A DNA stretch of 42,774 bases from CAIOZA01 sp964464375 (lineage in GTDB: Bacteria > Bacteroidota > Ignavibacteria > Kapaibacteriales > UBA2268), in assembly GCA_964464375.1 (NCBI GenBank), contig CAYXFU010000029.1, positions 1-42,774 of the forward strand, given 5' to 3'. Below, one piece after another: positions 23,279-33,212 of this stretch (position 1 is its first letter; the number at the start of each line of letters is the position of its first letter). Below the pieces are notes generated by a model that searched no databases, was not told the DNA's origin, and saw only the letters and a program-made list of their open reading frames with translations. A program made the position numbers and the translations under genes.

Positions 23279-26200
23279 ATGCGCAAAATTCTTTTTATAT
23301 TGATTTTACTTTCAACAAATCTGCTGTCTCAGCAAATCTCCTATATTATTCCTGATATAGGAACACCAAACATGAATACTTATATCGAAATCATAGGTCC
23401 GCCTAACATCAACAGCAATTTCGGTTCAAATGGTATTTACTTCGATCGTCCGGGAGATCCTGTTAAAATTGTGCTTGATAGATATTCTGACAATGAAAAT
23501 GTAACGTTCGGTCCGCTTATCGTTAGCTGGAATGGGCGTATGATATCCTCACAGGTCTTTATCAATCCAAAGTGTCAGCCAAATTCAGATAACTGGAATC
23601 TTCTATTTCCTGCTTACAGAATTCCTTTTAGAGTAAGTCTCAACGGTAACTTGTCCAATGTAGATACTTTCTATATAGTAAAACCTACTCATCTCGGTGA
23701 TATGACATTAAATAATGAAAGAATTCTAGGTCAGAACAGCTTCGGTATCCGCTCCAAACGGGGTGCGATGATTATCGATTCGATAAAGTTCGCAAATGCG
23801 ACATATACAATCTCAACTAATGATTGTGATCCAGCTACCTCTGGCAATCAGGGATTTTTGCCGTTTGTACTACTGAGTAAAGGAAAAGTTGAGGGAGGAA
23901 ACTCAACAGTCATAAGTGCGAATGGTAACGGAAAAGATGCCGGACCCGGTGGTGGTGGCGGTGGTGGAAGATTCTGTGACCTTTCATTGACTGGTGAAGA
24001 TGGTGGGGCTGGTTTTACGGGTGGTGGAGCCGGTGGAAGAAATGGATCAGGTTTGTTTGGTAATGTTTGGAAAAACCCGGGAAGTTCAACCGGTGCAAAC
24101 GATGCAAGTTTGAATGGAGTACCGGTACCTGCTAAAGCTTGGTTTGAGTCTTCTGGTGGAGGAACAGGTCATCCTTTTGGTCTTTCAGGCTATGGTTGTG
24201 ATAATGGAAATGGTTGTGATCCTGTTGCTGGGTATGGCGGGGGATCTGGCTACAGGCAAAATCAACGAGGTGGATCAGGAGGTTATAGAACAATTGGCGT
24301 TAGTACAGGTGTCCAAAATGGTGGTTATGTTCATGGCAATTCAGATGGTGTTCCGATAGCTGGAGGATCTGGTGGCGCCAGTGGTAATCCAAATTCCCCG
24401 AACGGATGTTCGGGCAATGGCGGTGGTGGTGGTGGTGCAGTTAGATTGTTTGCGAGAGATATTATTGGTGTTAATATTAATGCCCGTGGTGCTGATGGAG
24501 GTAACTCGTCCTATGGACCAGGTGGTGCTGGATCGGGTGGTTATGCCGGTTTGGAATCAAAGCTAACAACAACATCTTCTTTTGCTGCTGTAGATGGAAG
24601 CAATTCCAATCTGGGGGGCAAAGGTATTATAGTAATGTCTAATCTTTCTTTTAGTAACATGAGTTTCTTTCCATTCGGTATTGATACAACCAGATTAATC
24701 AGTACTGATACTTCAAACTATATTAAAAGAAAATTCACATTAAAAGGTGGTAAACCCGGGGATGTTGATGTAGTAAGAATATATATTAAATCTCAATCTT
24801 CTCAATGGGCTTTGGATACAGTTCTTGCCGGACTAATTGGCAGAACTGACTGGAGCAGGAATTATAATCTCATAGGATTAGATTCCATTTACTATCTTGT
24901 TGCACTAACCGACAGACAGTCTTATTCTGAGCAGACTTATACAAATACTTTGCAGTATGTGATGTCCCAGTCCTCTGCAAATATATTACATAAAGAACTT
25001 CTACCGATAATTGATGGGGATACAGTTAAAACATCCCGTGCTGTTGCATGTAAGGATCTGGTTGTGAGAGATACTTTTAAGCTGACTAATATCGGTGATG
25101 CTCCATTATACTTGTTTTTTAATTCTGCTTCATTCTTCTTTGGTAGCAGAGGATTTACCCTTGAATCTCCTACAACAAATCAGACTCTACAGCCATTTGA
25201 TACAATCAAGGTAATTGTAAGATACAATTACATACCCGGTCAGAAAGGCAGAATCACAGACTTCCTTCTTGTATCTCACAATGACCAAAACGCAATTTAT
25301 AAACCATGGCGAATGACAATGAATGTGGATCTGGATTCTATCAATTATTATTTTGAGGATGGGTTGGGTAAGAATACGGATACAATTGATTTGGGTGAGG
25401 TATGTGTTGGGGATTCAATTGCCAAAGCATTCAGTATTGTCAACAATTCTGATGCAGATTTGAGAACAAAGGTGGATTCATTTTTCTCTGCAAAATGTTT
25501 TAGATATAAACTTAATATGACCCAAGCAGTTCCTTTTGACAAATATAATGGTGGTTTTGTAGAATTCAAACCCGACACTCTTGGTGATTTTATTGGATTC
25601 TTGGCTGTGAGCAGTGTTGATTGCAAGTTTAATGTGGATACTCTATGGTTCAAAGGATCGGGAATATCCGGTGATTTTGCTATCGAAAAACCTGAGTATT
25701 CTTTAATCGATACAGTCGATCTCGGGATTCAATGTGTGGGTGCAATGATCCATGAATACGTTTCTCTTCACCCGCACGGGAATACATTGATTACATATAA
25801 TACTTATTTTACACAGAATGCACCAGATTATAGTCTGAGTGTTACATCTCAAAATTTTTCCAGAAAAAATGATTGGGCACGTATTGATTTCATTATGATT
25901 CCTCAGAGAAAAGGGATGATAACTGCTGACATAACATTCAAATCCGATCAATGTGGTGGTGTTACCAAAAAATTAGTTGTCAAGGTATTTGGAGTTCGAC
26001 CGAAGCTCACAACAACAGGATCCGGCATTTTCAAGAATATCAAAGTAGGATTTCGAGATACAATTGATGTTTCAATTCAGAATGAAGGAGATGCATCTGT
26101 TTATATTGAAAAAATGATGCCAATATCACCACCGTTCAGGGTGATTAGTACTACGCCGACATTGCCAGTCACACTTGATCCAGGAGATACTATATGGGTT

Positions 26201-28318
26201 AAGCTCGAATTCTTCCCCCAGTCAGACGGGAAGTTTGCCGATACTCTGAGGACTGATGTTAATTTGTTGACTAACACATGCAATGATTCGGCTAAATTCT
26301 ATCTTCGCGGATCAGCAACTAATTCTTTCATTACAGCTTCTGTGGATTCGATATATTTTGGATTACTGGAGCATTGCGATAAGAAGCAGGATTCTGTTGT
26401 GATAACCAATCCCACAGCAGATACTGTTTATATTACAAATATACCCAGGTTACCTGAAATAACAGGTCCCGACAAAGACTATTTTTCAATTTCTCAGAGC
26501 GGCAAAACGGTAATACCACCTGATAGCACGTCGGTGTTTTATATTACATTTTCTCCTAAAGCCGGACCTGATGGAGTAAAAAATGCTGATCTTGTTATCT
26601 ATACTTCCGATGCCAAGCACTTGAGGATCACAGTCAAACTCGTCGGTGAACAGGAAAACATCAAAATTACTGCTAATCCAAATTCTTTAGACTTCGGCTC
26701 AATTCCTATTGGTGTCCCGGCTAATCTCCCTATAACACTTACAAATAACGGCAGAATAAATCGAAAGTTGTACAATGTTATTTCTTTCAATCCTGATATT
26801 ACTGTCAATCCTGTCAAGGGAGATCTTAATGCCGGTGGGGGTTCTCTCACGCTGACAGTAACATATTTACCAACTATTGCAGGTAATGGAAATACTAATC
26901 TTAGATTCATTTTCTTTCCAAATTGTGCTGATAGCTTCGAAATTCCGGTGAAAGCTATCGGTTTGGAAGGAACAGTTATTGCAACTGCAATGGTTAATTA
27001 TAAACTCTTACCGCATTGTGTTGATAACGTTGACAATATTACAGTGTCTAATACAGGTATCGCTAAGATTTCAGTCGATAGTATGATTATATCAGGTGCT
27101 GATGCATCACTTTTTTCTTTCAATGATGGTATTGTTCTTCCTGTGACTTTAGATTCATTACAGTCTTTAACCCGCAAGCTTACTTTCAAACCAGGTATAG
27201 CAACTTTTGGTCCCAAGCTTGCTTCTGTCACATCCTATATCGATATCGGAGGTAAAACAGTAACCAGAATAACGCAGGTTCGGGCTGAGAAGCGACGTTT
27301 TCTCTCTGCCGATCCTCTGCTTCTGGACTTCCAGGGTGTTGTAACAACCAGCTTCAAGGAATTGGATTATATTCTTGAGAATCAGGGCAATGCTTCATTT
27401 ACAATTGAAGGTATTATTCCTCCTTTTAATAGTTCAATCTATAGTTTGATTCCCAATCCGACTTCATCAATACTGAATATTGGCAACAAACTTCCTTTTA
27501 AAGTTAGATTTACTCCTTCAAATCAAATAAGTTATCCTGATAGCTTTGCTATAATTTCAAATGTAACAAGCTGTCTTGATACTGTGTATATTTATCTAAA
27601 TGGTCAGGGTTTGCCTCCACTTACAACTACAATCTGGATTCCGGATACACTTATTGATCCTACATGGACGAATTTCCATCTGCCTGTTTATGGAAAAGTA
27701 AATACTGCCGGAGGAAATGTAACTGGAGCCGAGTTCACAGGTGCTGTGAGTTTCAATCCCAATCTGTTCGATCCAAAGTCAATTACAAAAGGTACAATTG
27801 TTAAGGATACATTTTCAGCAACTGTTCGCTATATTGAATTCAATGTTAAGGATATTAAGCTAAATACCGATACTTCGATTGTAACAGAACTGGTTGGATA
27901 TGCATTACTAGGTAATAACGATACGACAATCGTTAAATGGGAAATATTTGATTGGAAGGATAAGAATACATTCGGACCTGCAATCACACTCAATGGAATG
28001 ATCAGAACTAAGATATGCAGGGATACAACTCCTAGACTACTTAAGTCAGGTATTCCAAATCAACTTTTACTTTCCCCCAATCCTGCAGGGGATGAAGTTG
28101 ATCTGAAGTTAAGTCTTTTGGAAGCCGGAAGACATGTTCTGGATATATTCAATCTGAATGGCGAAGCCGTTACAATTGATGATTTTGAAGTTGTGCGTGG
28201 TGGGAACAAGGTATTTGAATATAATCTTGATCTTGGTAAATTCTCTACAGGATTCTATTATATCCTTGTAAGGACGCCATCGAGGGTATTCGGTGAAACT
28301 CTGATGATTGTTAAATAG
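23279..28318 (+). CDS. giant T9SS-exported glycine-rich / ASH-repeat surface protein
   Basis: 1679 aa. A signal peptide (1-18) is followed by an N-terminal beta region (~19-195), then a glycine-rich segment (~195-430) full of GGGG, GGAG and GGSGG. After a linker come about eight ASH-like ('choice-of-anchor D') beta-sandwich repeats beginning near residues 599, 702, 812, 921, 1024, 1136, 1241 and 1348, about 105-112 aa apart. Each has the form DFG-(6-10)-TVxNxGxxxL. The last ~75 residues (SPNPAGDEVDLKL to MIVK) are a T9SS type A sorting domain. It should be a surface or released adhesin-like protein; a ligand cannot be inferred. Upstream CCGGAG serves as ribosome site. It probably stands alone. 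Confidence 0.88.
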   Translation: MRKILFILILLSTNLLSQQISYIIPDIGTPNMNTYIEIIGPPNINSNFGSNGIYFDRPGDPVKIVLDRYSDNENVTFGPLIVSWNGRMISSQVFINPKCQPNSDNWNLLFPAYRIPFRVSLNGNLSNVDTFYIVKPTHLGDMTLNNERILGQNSFGIRSKRGAMIIDSIKFANATYTISTNDCDPATSGNQGFLPFVLLSKGKVEGGNSTVISANGNGKDAGPGGGGGGGRFCDLSLTGEDGGAGFTGGGAGGRNGSGLFGNVWKNPGSSTGANDASLNGVPVPAKAWFESSGGGTGHPFGLSGYGCDNGNGCDPVAGYGGGSGYRQNQRGGSGGYRTIGVSTGVQNGGYVHGNSDGVPIAGGSGGASGNPNSPNGCSGNGGGGGGAVRLFARDIIGVNINARGADGGNSSYGPGGAGSGGYAGLESKLTTTSSFAAVDGSNSNLGGKGIIVMSNLSFSNMSFFPFGIDTTRLISTDTSNYIKRKFTLKGGKPGDVDVVRIYIKSQSSQWALDTVLAGLIGRTDWSRNYNLIGLDSIYYLVALTDRQSYSEQTYTNTLQYVMSQSSANILHKELLPIIDGDTVKTSRAVACKDLVVRDTFKLTNIGDAPLYLFFNSASFFFGSRGFTLESPTTNQTLQPFDTIKVIVRYNYIPGQKGRITDFLLVSHNDQNAIYKPWRMTMNVDLDSINYYFEDGLGKNTDTIDLGEVCVGDSIAKAFSIVNNSDADLRTKVDSFFSAKCFRYKLNMTQAVPFDKYNGGFVEFKPDTLGDFIGFLAVSSVDCKFNVDTLWFKGSGISGDFAIEKPEYSLIDTVDLGIQCVGAMIHEYVSLHPHGNTLITYNTYFTQNAPDYSLSVTSQNFSRKNDWARIDFIMIPQRKGMITADITFKSDQCGGVTKKLVVKVFGVRPKLTTTGSGIFKNIKVGFRDTIDVSIQNEGDASVYIEKMMPISPPFRVISTTPTLPVTLDPGDTIWVKLEFFPQSDGKFADTLRTDVNLLTNTCNDSAKFYLRGSATNSFITASVDSIYFGLLEHCDKKQDSVVITNPTADTVYITNIPRLPEITGPDKDYFSISQSGKTVIPPDSTSVFYITFSPKAGPDGVKNADLVIYTSDAKHLRITVKLVGEQENIKITANPNSLDFGSIPIGVPANLPITLTNNGRINRKLYNVISFNPDITVNPVKGDLNAGGGSLTLTVTYLPTIAGNGNTNLRFIFFPNCADSFEIPVKAIGLEGTVIATAMVNYKLLPHCVDNVDNITVSNTGIAKISVDSMIISGADASLFSFNDGIVLPVTLDSLQSLTRKLTFKPGIATFGPKLASVTSYIDIGGKTVTRITQVRAEKRRFLSADPLLLDFQGVVTTSFKELDYILENQGNASFTIEGIIPPFNSSIYSLIPNPTSSILNIGNKLPFKVRFTPSNQISYPDSFAIISNVTSCLDTVYIYLNGQGLPPLTTTIWIPDTLIDPTWTNFHLPVYGKVNTAGGNVTGAEFTGAVSFNPNLFDPKSITKGTIVKDTFSATVRYIEFNVKDIKLNTDTSIVTELVGYALLGNNDTTIVKWEIFDWKDKNTFGPAITLNGMIRTKICRDTTPRLLKSGIPNQLLLSPNPAGDEVDLKLSLLEAGRHVLDIFNLNGEAVTIDDFEVVRGGNKVFEYNLDLGKFSTGFYYILVRTPSRVFGETLMIVK

Positions 28319-28340
28319 ATTCTGAAAAAAATAGATGAAT

Positions 28341-28394
28341 GGACAAACAAGGATGTTTGTCCTACGAATTGTAGGTCAAGCATCCTGCTTGACC
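28341..28394. repeat. two palindromes with an ATCC centre
   Basis: 28341-28362 has arms GGACAAACA/TGTTTGTCC around AGGA, whose reverse strand reads ATCC-like TCCT. 28374-28394 has arms GGTCAAG/GCTTGACC around CATCCT. TAC and GTA flank the two. They share the centre and the flanks with the palindrome at 33034-33061 but have different stems. Confidence 0.65.
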
Positions 28395-28462
28395 AATCAA
28401 TAATTTATTATTCGACTTTATGTAATAAAATTTAAATGAACTCAAAAATAATTGGAAATATT

Positions 28463-30637
28463 ATGACTAGATGGTTTACTATTGCATTAGTTCTTATTCT
28501 TGTTTCTAAAACAGCATTTTCGGATGATTCTTATCTGCTTCGTAAGGTTGATCAGAAACCGCTTTTCTGGATGGGACCTTATGCTGGATTGAATTATAAT
28601 TACCATTTTGCCGATTTTAGTAAGATTCCGCCTTTTCCCAGTTGTTGTCCGCCACAATATGGAGATGGCAAAGGCTGGGGCTGGACCGTCGGCGGTTTGG
28701 TTAACTTTGCAATAGCACCCAATCTCTCCTTTGGTACTAGAATCGGTTTTTCTGATATTAGCGCATCTTTCTCAAAAGATGAAAATATCGGCAATACTAC
28801 CATCCTTGACAAATCAGGCAATACAACCAGGCTCAAAGATACTATGGTGATTGTTAATCATCTTGTCGAGGCTAAGTTAATGATGGTAAACATCGAGCCA
28901 ACTTTGGATTTTAAATTCTTCGATAACTTTGTACTTAATATTGGATTCAAAATCGGATATATGTTCACCTCGAGATTCAATCAACGAGAACAGATTGTTT
29001 CTCCGGAAAATATTACCTTTTTAAACGAAACTACATCTCAGCATGTTGTAAGCAATGAGAAAATTCCTGAATCAAATACTCTCCAGACTTTCGGAGTAAT
29101 TGGTGCAGGTTATGAGCTGAAAATTGGTAGAGATCTGTTCCTCGTTCCTGAGATTAGATATTATATTCCTTTCTCTAATATCACAACTAATATCGATGTT
29201 CCTTGGAAAGCATCTACTTTCCAGTTTGGAGCATCATTGAGAGTGCCTGTGTTTGCACCTCCGCCGCCTAAGCCTGTCTTCCGCGATTCAGTTATCAATC
29301 GTGACACTGTTGTTATCGCTAAGCTTGGTGCTATGGGAGCTGTGGAATTTCTCAATGCAGACAAAAATGTCGAAAAAATTGATAAAGGTGATTATTTCCT
29401 GATTAGTACAACAATTACTGAACATTACCAGAAAACAATACCTAAGGATGCTGCTTTCAATGTTGCTCTCACTGCTTATGGTGTCGATAAGAACAATTAT
29501 CGTGTTAATAATCCTGTAATCCTTATAGAGGAAACTGAAGTAGAAGAGGGATTTCCTCTGCTTCCGCATGTGTTCTTCAAGGATGGATCTGCCGACCTTA
29601 AAGATGCCGGTATGAATCTTATAAACTCCGATCAGGCACGATCCTTTGATGAATCCAAGTTAAAATGGAATACGCTGGATATATATGCCGATCTCTTAAA
29701 TATCATGGGTTCCCGTTTGAAAAAGAAGCCTTCTGCTTCCATCGTTATTACAGGCTGTAATAACGGCATGGGTGTCGAAAAGGGCAATCAGAAGCTATCG
29801 CAGGATCGTGCTAATGCCATTCGTGATTATCTTACATCTGTCTGGGGTGTTCAATTCTCACAGATAAAGACAAAGAAACAAAATCTGCCGACAAATCCCG
29901 GGAAGATCACAGAACCCGAAGGCATCGAGGAAAACCGTAGAGCAGAGCTTTCCTCCGACAATCTCGACGTCATCAAATGGGTGAAGCTAAAAGAAATTTT
30001 CAGAAAATCCAATCCACCCGTTATCAAGATCATTCCTTCGGCTGTAGCTGAAGTCGGTGTTAAATCATGGAACCTGGACATAGATCAGTCTGGTCAGAAT
30101 CTCCGTAACTTCAAGGGACAAGCTGTTCCTGATTCATTACTCTGGTACGTCGAGCAAGAACCCATGCCTCGTCTGGATTCGGACGTAAAGCTGCAATTCA
30201 CAGCTCTTGATGACTTCAATCAGAAACGTTCAGCAGATACATCATTTGTTATCAAGCAAAAGACTATCCGCGTAAAGAGGGAAGAGCTGAAGAACGACAC
30301 ACTGATAGAGCGTTTCTCGCTTATACTCTTTGATTTCGACAAAGCTGATCTCACAAAACTGCAGATGGAAGCTCTGAAGGAAATCAAATCAAGCATCAAA
30401 CCTAATTCAAAAGTAACTATCTCCGGTTATGCCGACAGAACCGGAGAGGCAGAATACAACAAGGATCTGGCTCTGCGTCGAATACAGGAAACACAGCGCA
30501 CACTTCAGGTGCCAGATAATAATCTGATACTCAATCCCGTTGGTAGTTCAGAACTGCTCTATCCGAACGACAAACCCCAGGGCAGAAGCTACTGCCGAAC
30601 GGTCAAAATTGTAATTGAGACACCAATGAATAAATAG
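28463..30637 (+). CDS. OmpA-family outer-membrane protein with two OmpA-like domains
   Basis: I start at the ATG at 28463, with GGA upstream and a signal peptide directly after it (WFTIALVLILVSKTAFS); the ATG at 28436 is the alternative. About 724 aa. The first ~260 residues look like an outer-membrane beta-barrel (alternating strands ending VPWKASTFQFGASLRVPVF), followed by a Pro-rich PPPPKP hinge. The first OmpA-like domain spans ~371-505 (FFKDGSADL, ENRRAEL). A beta-rich linker follows, then the second domain (~620-720) with LFDFDKADL, ISGYADRTGE and YCRTVKI. OmpA domains bind peptidoglycan and tie the outer membrane to the wall. Having two in one chain is unusual. A terminator lies 7 bp after the stop. 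Confidence 0.85.
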   Translation: MTRWFTIALVLILVSKTAFSDDSYLLRKVDQKPLFWMGPYAGLNYNYHFADFSKIPPFPSCCPPQYGDGKGWGWTVGGLVNFAIAPNLSFGTRIGFSDISASFSKDENIGNTTILDKSGNTTRLKDTMVIVNHLVEAKLMMVNIEPTLDFKFFDNFVLNIGFKIGYMFTSRFNQREQIVSPENITFLNETTSQHVVSNEKIPESNTLQTFGVIGAGYELKIGRDLFLVPEIRYYIPFSNITTNIDVPWKASTFQFGASLRVPVFAPPPPKPVFRDSVINRDTVVIAKLGAMGAVEFLNADKNVEKIDKGDYFLISTTITEHYQKTIPKDAAFNVALTAYGVDKNNYRVNNPVILIEETEVEEGFPLLPHVFFKDGSADLKDAGMNLINSDQARSFDESKLKWNTLDIYADLLNIMGSRLKKKPSASIVITGCNNGMGVEKGNQKLSQDRANAIRDYLTSVWGVQFSQIKTKKQNLPTNPGKITEPEGIEENRRAELSSDNLDVIKWVKLKEIFRKSNPPVIKIIPSAVAEVGVKSWNLDIDQSGQNLRNFKGQAVPDSLLWYVEQEPMPRLDSDVKLQFTALDDFNQKRSADTSFVIKQKTIRVKREELKNDTLIERFSLILFDFDKADLTKLQMEALKEIKSSIKPNSKVTISGYADRTGEAEYNKDLALRRIQETQRTLQVPDNNLILNPVGSSELLYPNDKPQGRSYCRTVKIVIETPMNK

Positions 30638-30644
30638 AATAAAT

Positions 30645-30672
30645 AAAAAATCCCGTTTCGACGGGATTTTTT
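30645..30672 (+). terminator. rho-independent terminator with TTCG loop
   Basis: Arms ATCCCGT and ACGGGAT enclose the stable TTCG tetraloop, flanked by an A run before and a T run after. It lies directly behind the OmpA-family gene. Confidence 0.9.
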
Positions 30673-30840
30673 GCATTTTAGCTGTTTTTGTGAAAGTCTG
30701 TATCGTCGCACGCAAAGCACTATACCAAAGTATTTTTATTTTCCGTGAGACGTTTTGCGATTTGATGTGTCTTAGTATATACGGGTGTGACAATTTTTGA
30801 AAAAGATATTTAAAATGAATATAATAAAAGGCTGGTCAAA

Positions 30841-33141
30841 ATGAAATCAATTTCTACTTTTTTTGTAACGATACTTCTTTGCTCCTTTTCGTTGTTGTCT
30901 CATACATGGGAGAAACTGCCGACTATTAGCTATAATCTCGATAATGTGGCAATGAACAATGATAATGAGATTTTCTTCACAGGATCATTGGCAGATAGTT
31001 ACTTCAATAATAATCCATTCCGATTATTCAAGGTGAAAGTAAATTCTGATAATCCAGTTGAAATTTATTCTTCTTGTGATTCAATCAGATATCTCTACAT
31101 TACGAAAAATAATACCATACTAGGTTTTAAAGGCGATGAAATAAATATCGATGAATTTAATTATCCTAATCACAACAAATACTTTTCTACACGATCGATA
31201 ATTAGATCAGATAATGATGGCAAAAACTGGAATGAGATAGATATAAAAATATCAGGTGTTACGAAAATAATTGAAAAAGATTCAGGAAAGATTTTTCTTT
31301 ATGCCTCTAATTTCTGGAATGAACAAAGCGACAGTAATATTTATTATTCGGAAAATGATGGAAAATCGTGGATAAAATTGAGTTGGAATTTCGGATTAGT
31401 AAAAGGTATGTCCGTTCTGAATGATGGGAATATATTGGTCACGAACGATTCTTCAATCTATATTTCTAAAGATAATGGGAAATCATGGAATATTCATTCA
31501 AAAATTATTCTTCCTATTGATTTATCAACGCTTTTTGAAAACAGCAAAAGTCAATTGATAGCAAAGAATCTCACTTCAGGCTATAGAGATTCATCCTATA
31601 TGTATTCATCGATAGACAAAGGAATAACGTGGAAACAGATTTTCCTGTCAGATACAAGTAAACAAGGTTTTGCATTCAGAGGAATTATAATTGATTCAAC
31701 GATTTATGCAATAGATAAGAATTTTCAATTCTTCAAATCAATTGATTTAGGAAAAAGTTGGACTTACCTTAATGATTTTACTCAGGAATTAAAAGATACT
31801 TCTATTATAACTTATTATTCTGCATTGAATATTAATAACAAAACTTACTTTTTCACCAAATCTAATAACATATTTAAATATGATGAAATTAAGAACAAAT
31901 TGAGTTTGATATATAAGCCAAAATTAAACATTAATTATTTTACCTTTCGAGATGAAAATATTCAAATATTTTCAGGTGACATTTCGTATTTGGCTAACTT
32001 TGAAAATTTAGATGTATTAAATAATAAAATAACAAATTCAATACCTACTTTTCGAGATTTATTAATGTATAAATCCATTTTAAGTCCAACAAATAGACTA
32101 ATTCTTATATGTAATTTTGATTATGGAATGGGAACTAAAGCTTACTATTCAAATAATAATTTGTTAACTTTTCATGAATACCAAGATTCTGTTATGAGTG
32201 GTACTCTTTTTTGGGGAAATAATAAAGAACTATATTCAGCATTTAACAATAAATTATACATCTCTTATGATGACGGTTTTAATTTTGCAATTTTTTTAGA
32301 TTCACTACCTTTGGATTTAGATCCATTAATCGGTGGAGTTAGTCAAAGTGGAAATATTTATCTACTCAATTATTTTGAACTTGCATTCACTACAAACAAA
32401 GGCTTAACTTGGACAACAAATAGAATAGAATGGTACAGTAGACCAAACAAAATCTTATTTAAACTATCAGATCGAATATTTGTTTCCGGCGATTTGAATT
32501 CACATAGTTCATCCGATAATGGTGAAACCTGGGTAAGAATGTTTGGTTGTTCTGATTATGGTATGTGCGATCTTGATTTACATCCCAAAGGAGATTTATT
32601 TTTCATTAGTGCTTCAACAATTTATAAATCTTTAGATAATGGAATAACCAGGTCTGAAGTGAAAAGATTAGATGGAAATATATACGGACACATTCATATT
32701 GCAAATAGTGGATTAATATTTGCCCCTCCTTACTTTTCTTCTGATAATGGATTAACATGGATTAATAAACAAGTTGAAGGAATAGTTAATTCGAATAAGA
32801 ATGGGATGATACTTCTTACAACACGTTATTCCGCTAGTGATAGACTGAACCCTGTTTTCTATAAATTTAATTCGCCAAATGGAATTGAGGCTGAATATCC
32901 AACAAATTTCGAAAATCTGATTTCCCCCAATCCCGCATCCAATTTTATAGAAATTTCTTATCCCCCTCTTGAGAGGGGGTCAGGGGGTGTGGCTATAAAA
33001 ATATATAATGTCTACGGTCAAACCGTATTGTCTGTAGGGGTTCAAATCCTTGAACCCCTACGAATCAATGTATCGGGTTTAGCTCCCGGCATGTATTTTG
33101 TGCGAATTGGCGACAAAGTTAGCAAGTTCATAAAAATATAA
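30841..33141 (+). CDS. T9SS-exported BNR/Asp-box propeller protein with repeat-invaded tail
   Basis: 766 aa. It has a signal peptide (1-20, SFSLLSH) and then a propeller with at least seven Asp-box motifs of the form S-x-D-x-G-x-x-W (SDNDGKNW, SENDGKSW, SKDNGKSW, SIDKGITW, SIDLGKSW, SSDNGETW, SSDNGLTW). These are typical of sortilin/VPS10- and sialidase-like folds in exported proteins. The C-terminal T9SS domain starts NLISPNPASNFIEISY and ends GMYFVRIGDKVSKFIKI. Two palindromic DNA repeats lie in frame inside this tail: one gives PPLERGSGGV (~707-716), the other VGVQILEPLRI (~731-741). Function unknown; binding at the cell surface is likely. Confidence 0.85.
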   Translation: MKSISTFFVTILLCSFSLLSHTWEKLPTISYNLDNVAMNNDNEIFFTGSLADSYFNNNPFRLFKVKVNSDNPVEIYSSCDSIRYLYITKNNTILGFKGDEINIDEFNYPNHNKYFSTRSIIRSDNDGKNWNEIDIKISGVTKIIEKDSGKIFLYASNFWNEQSDSNIYYSENDGKSWIKLSWNFGLVKGMSVLNDGNILVTNDSSIYISKDNGKSWNIHSKIILPIDLSTLFENSKSQLIAKNLTSGYRDSSYMYSSIDKGITWKQIFLSDTSKQGFAFRGIIIDSTIYAIDKNFQFFKSIDLGKSWTYLNDFTQELKDTSIITYYSALNINNKTYFFTKSNNIFKYDEIKNKLSLIYKPKLNINYFTFRDENIQIFSGDISYLANFENLDVLNNKITNSIPTFRDLLMYKSILSPTNRLILICNFDYGMGTKAYYSNNNLLTFHEYQDSVMSGTLFWGNNKELYSAFNNKLYISYDDGFNFAIFLDSLPLDLDPLIGGVSQSGNIYLLNYFELAFTTNKGLTWTTNRIEWYSRPNKILFKLSDRIFVSGDLNSHSSSDNGETWVRMFGCSDYGMCDLDLHPKGDLFFISASTIYKSLDNGITRSEVKRLDGNIYGHIHIANSGLIFAPPYFSSDNGLTWINKQVEGIVNSNKNGMILLTTRYSASDRLNPVFYKFNSPNGIEAEYPTNFENLISPNPASNFIEISYPPLERGSGGVAIKIYNVYGQTVLSVGVQILEPLRINVSGLAPGMYFVRIGDKVSKFIKI
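32962..32979. repeat. palindrome CCCCCTCT/AGAGGGGG inside the coding region
   Basis: Eight-nt arms around TG, followed by TCAGGGGGTGT. This is the form of a dispersed intergenic repeat, but here it is read in frame as PPLERGSGGV within the sorting domain of the BNR protein. Confidence 0.7.
33034..33061. repeat. palindrome GTAGGGGTTCAA/TTGAACCCCTAC inside the coding region
   Basis: Perfect 12-nt arms around ATCC, read in frame in the T9SS tail of the BNR protein. It belongs to the same family as the palindromes at 28341-28394 by its ATCC centre and GTA/TAC ends. Confidence 0.75.
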
Positions 33142-33212
33142 TATATATTTCCTTTAAAAACCGTTTCTTTGAAATTTTCGCTCAAGTTTCGCATATTGCA
33201 ATGTGTTTAATT

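Noticed and set aside
24114..24566. Two open frames inside the glycine-rich region
   Set aside because: They are shifted readings of GGT/GGA-rich codons and produce Val/Met-rich peptides without start signals.
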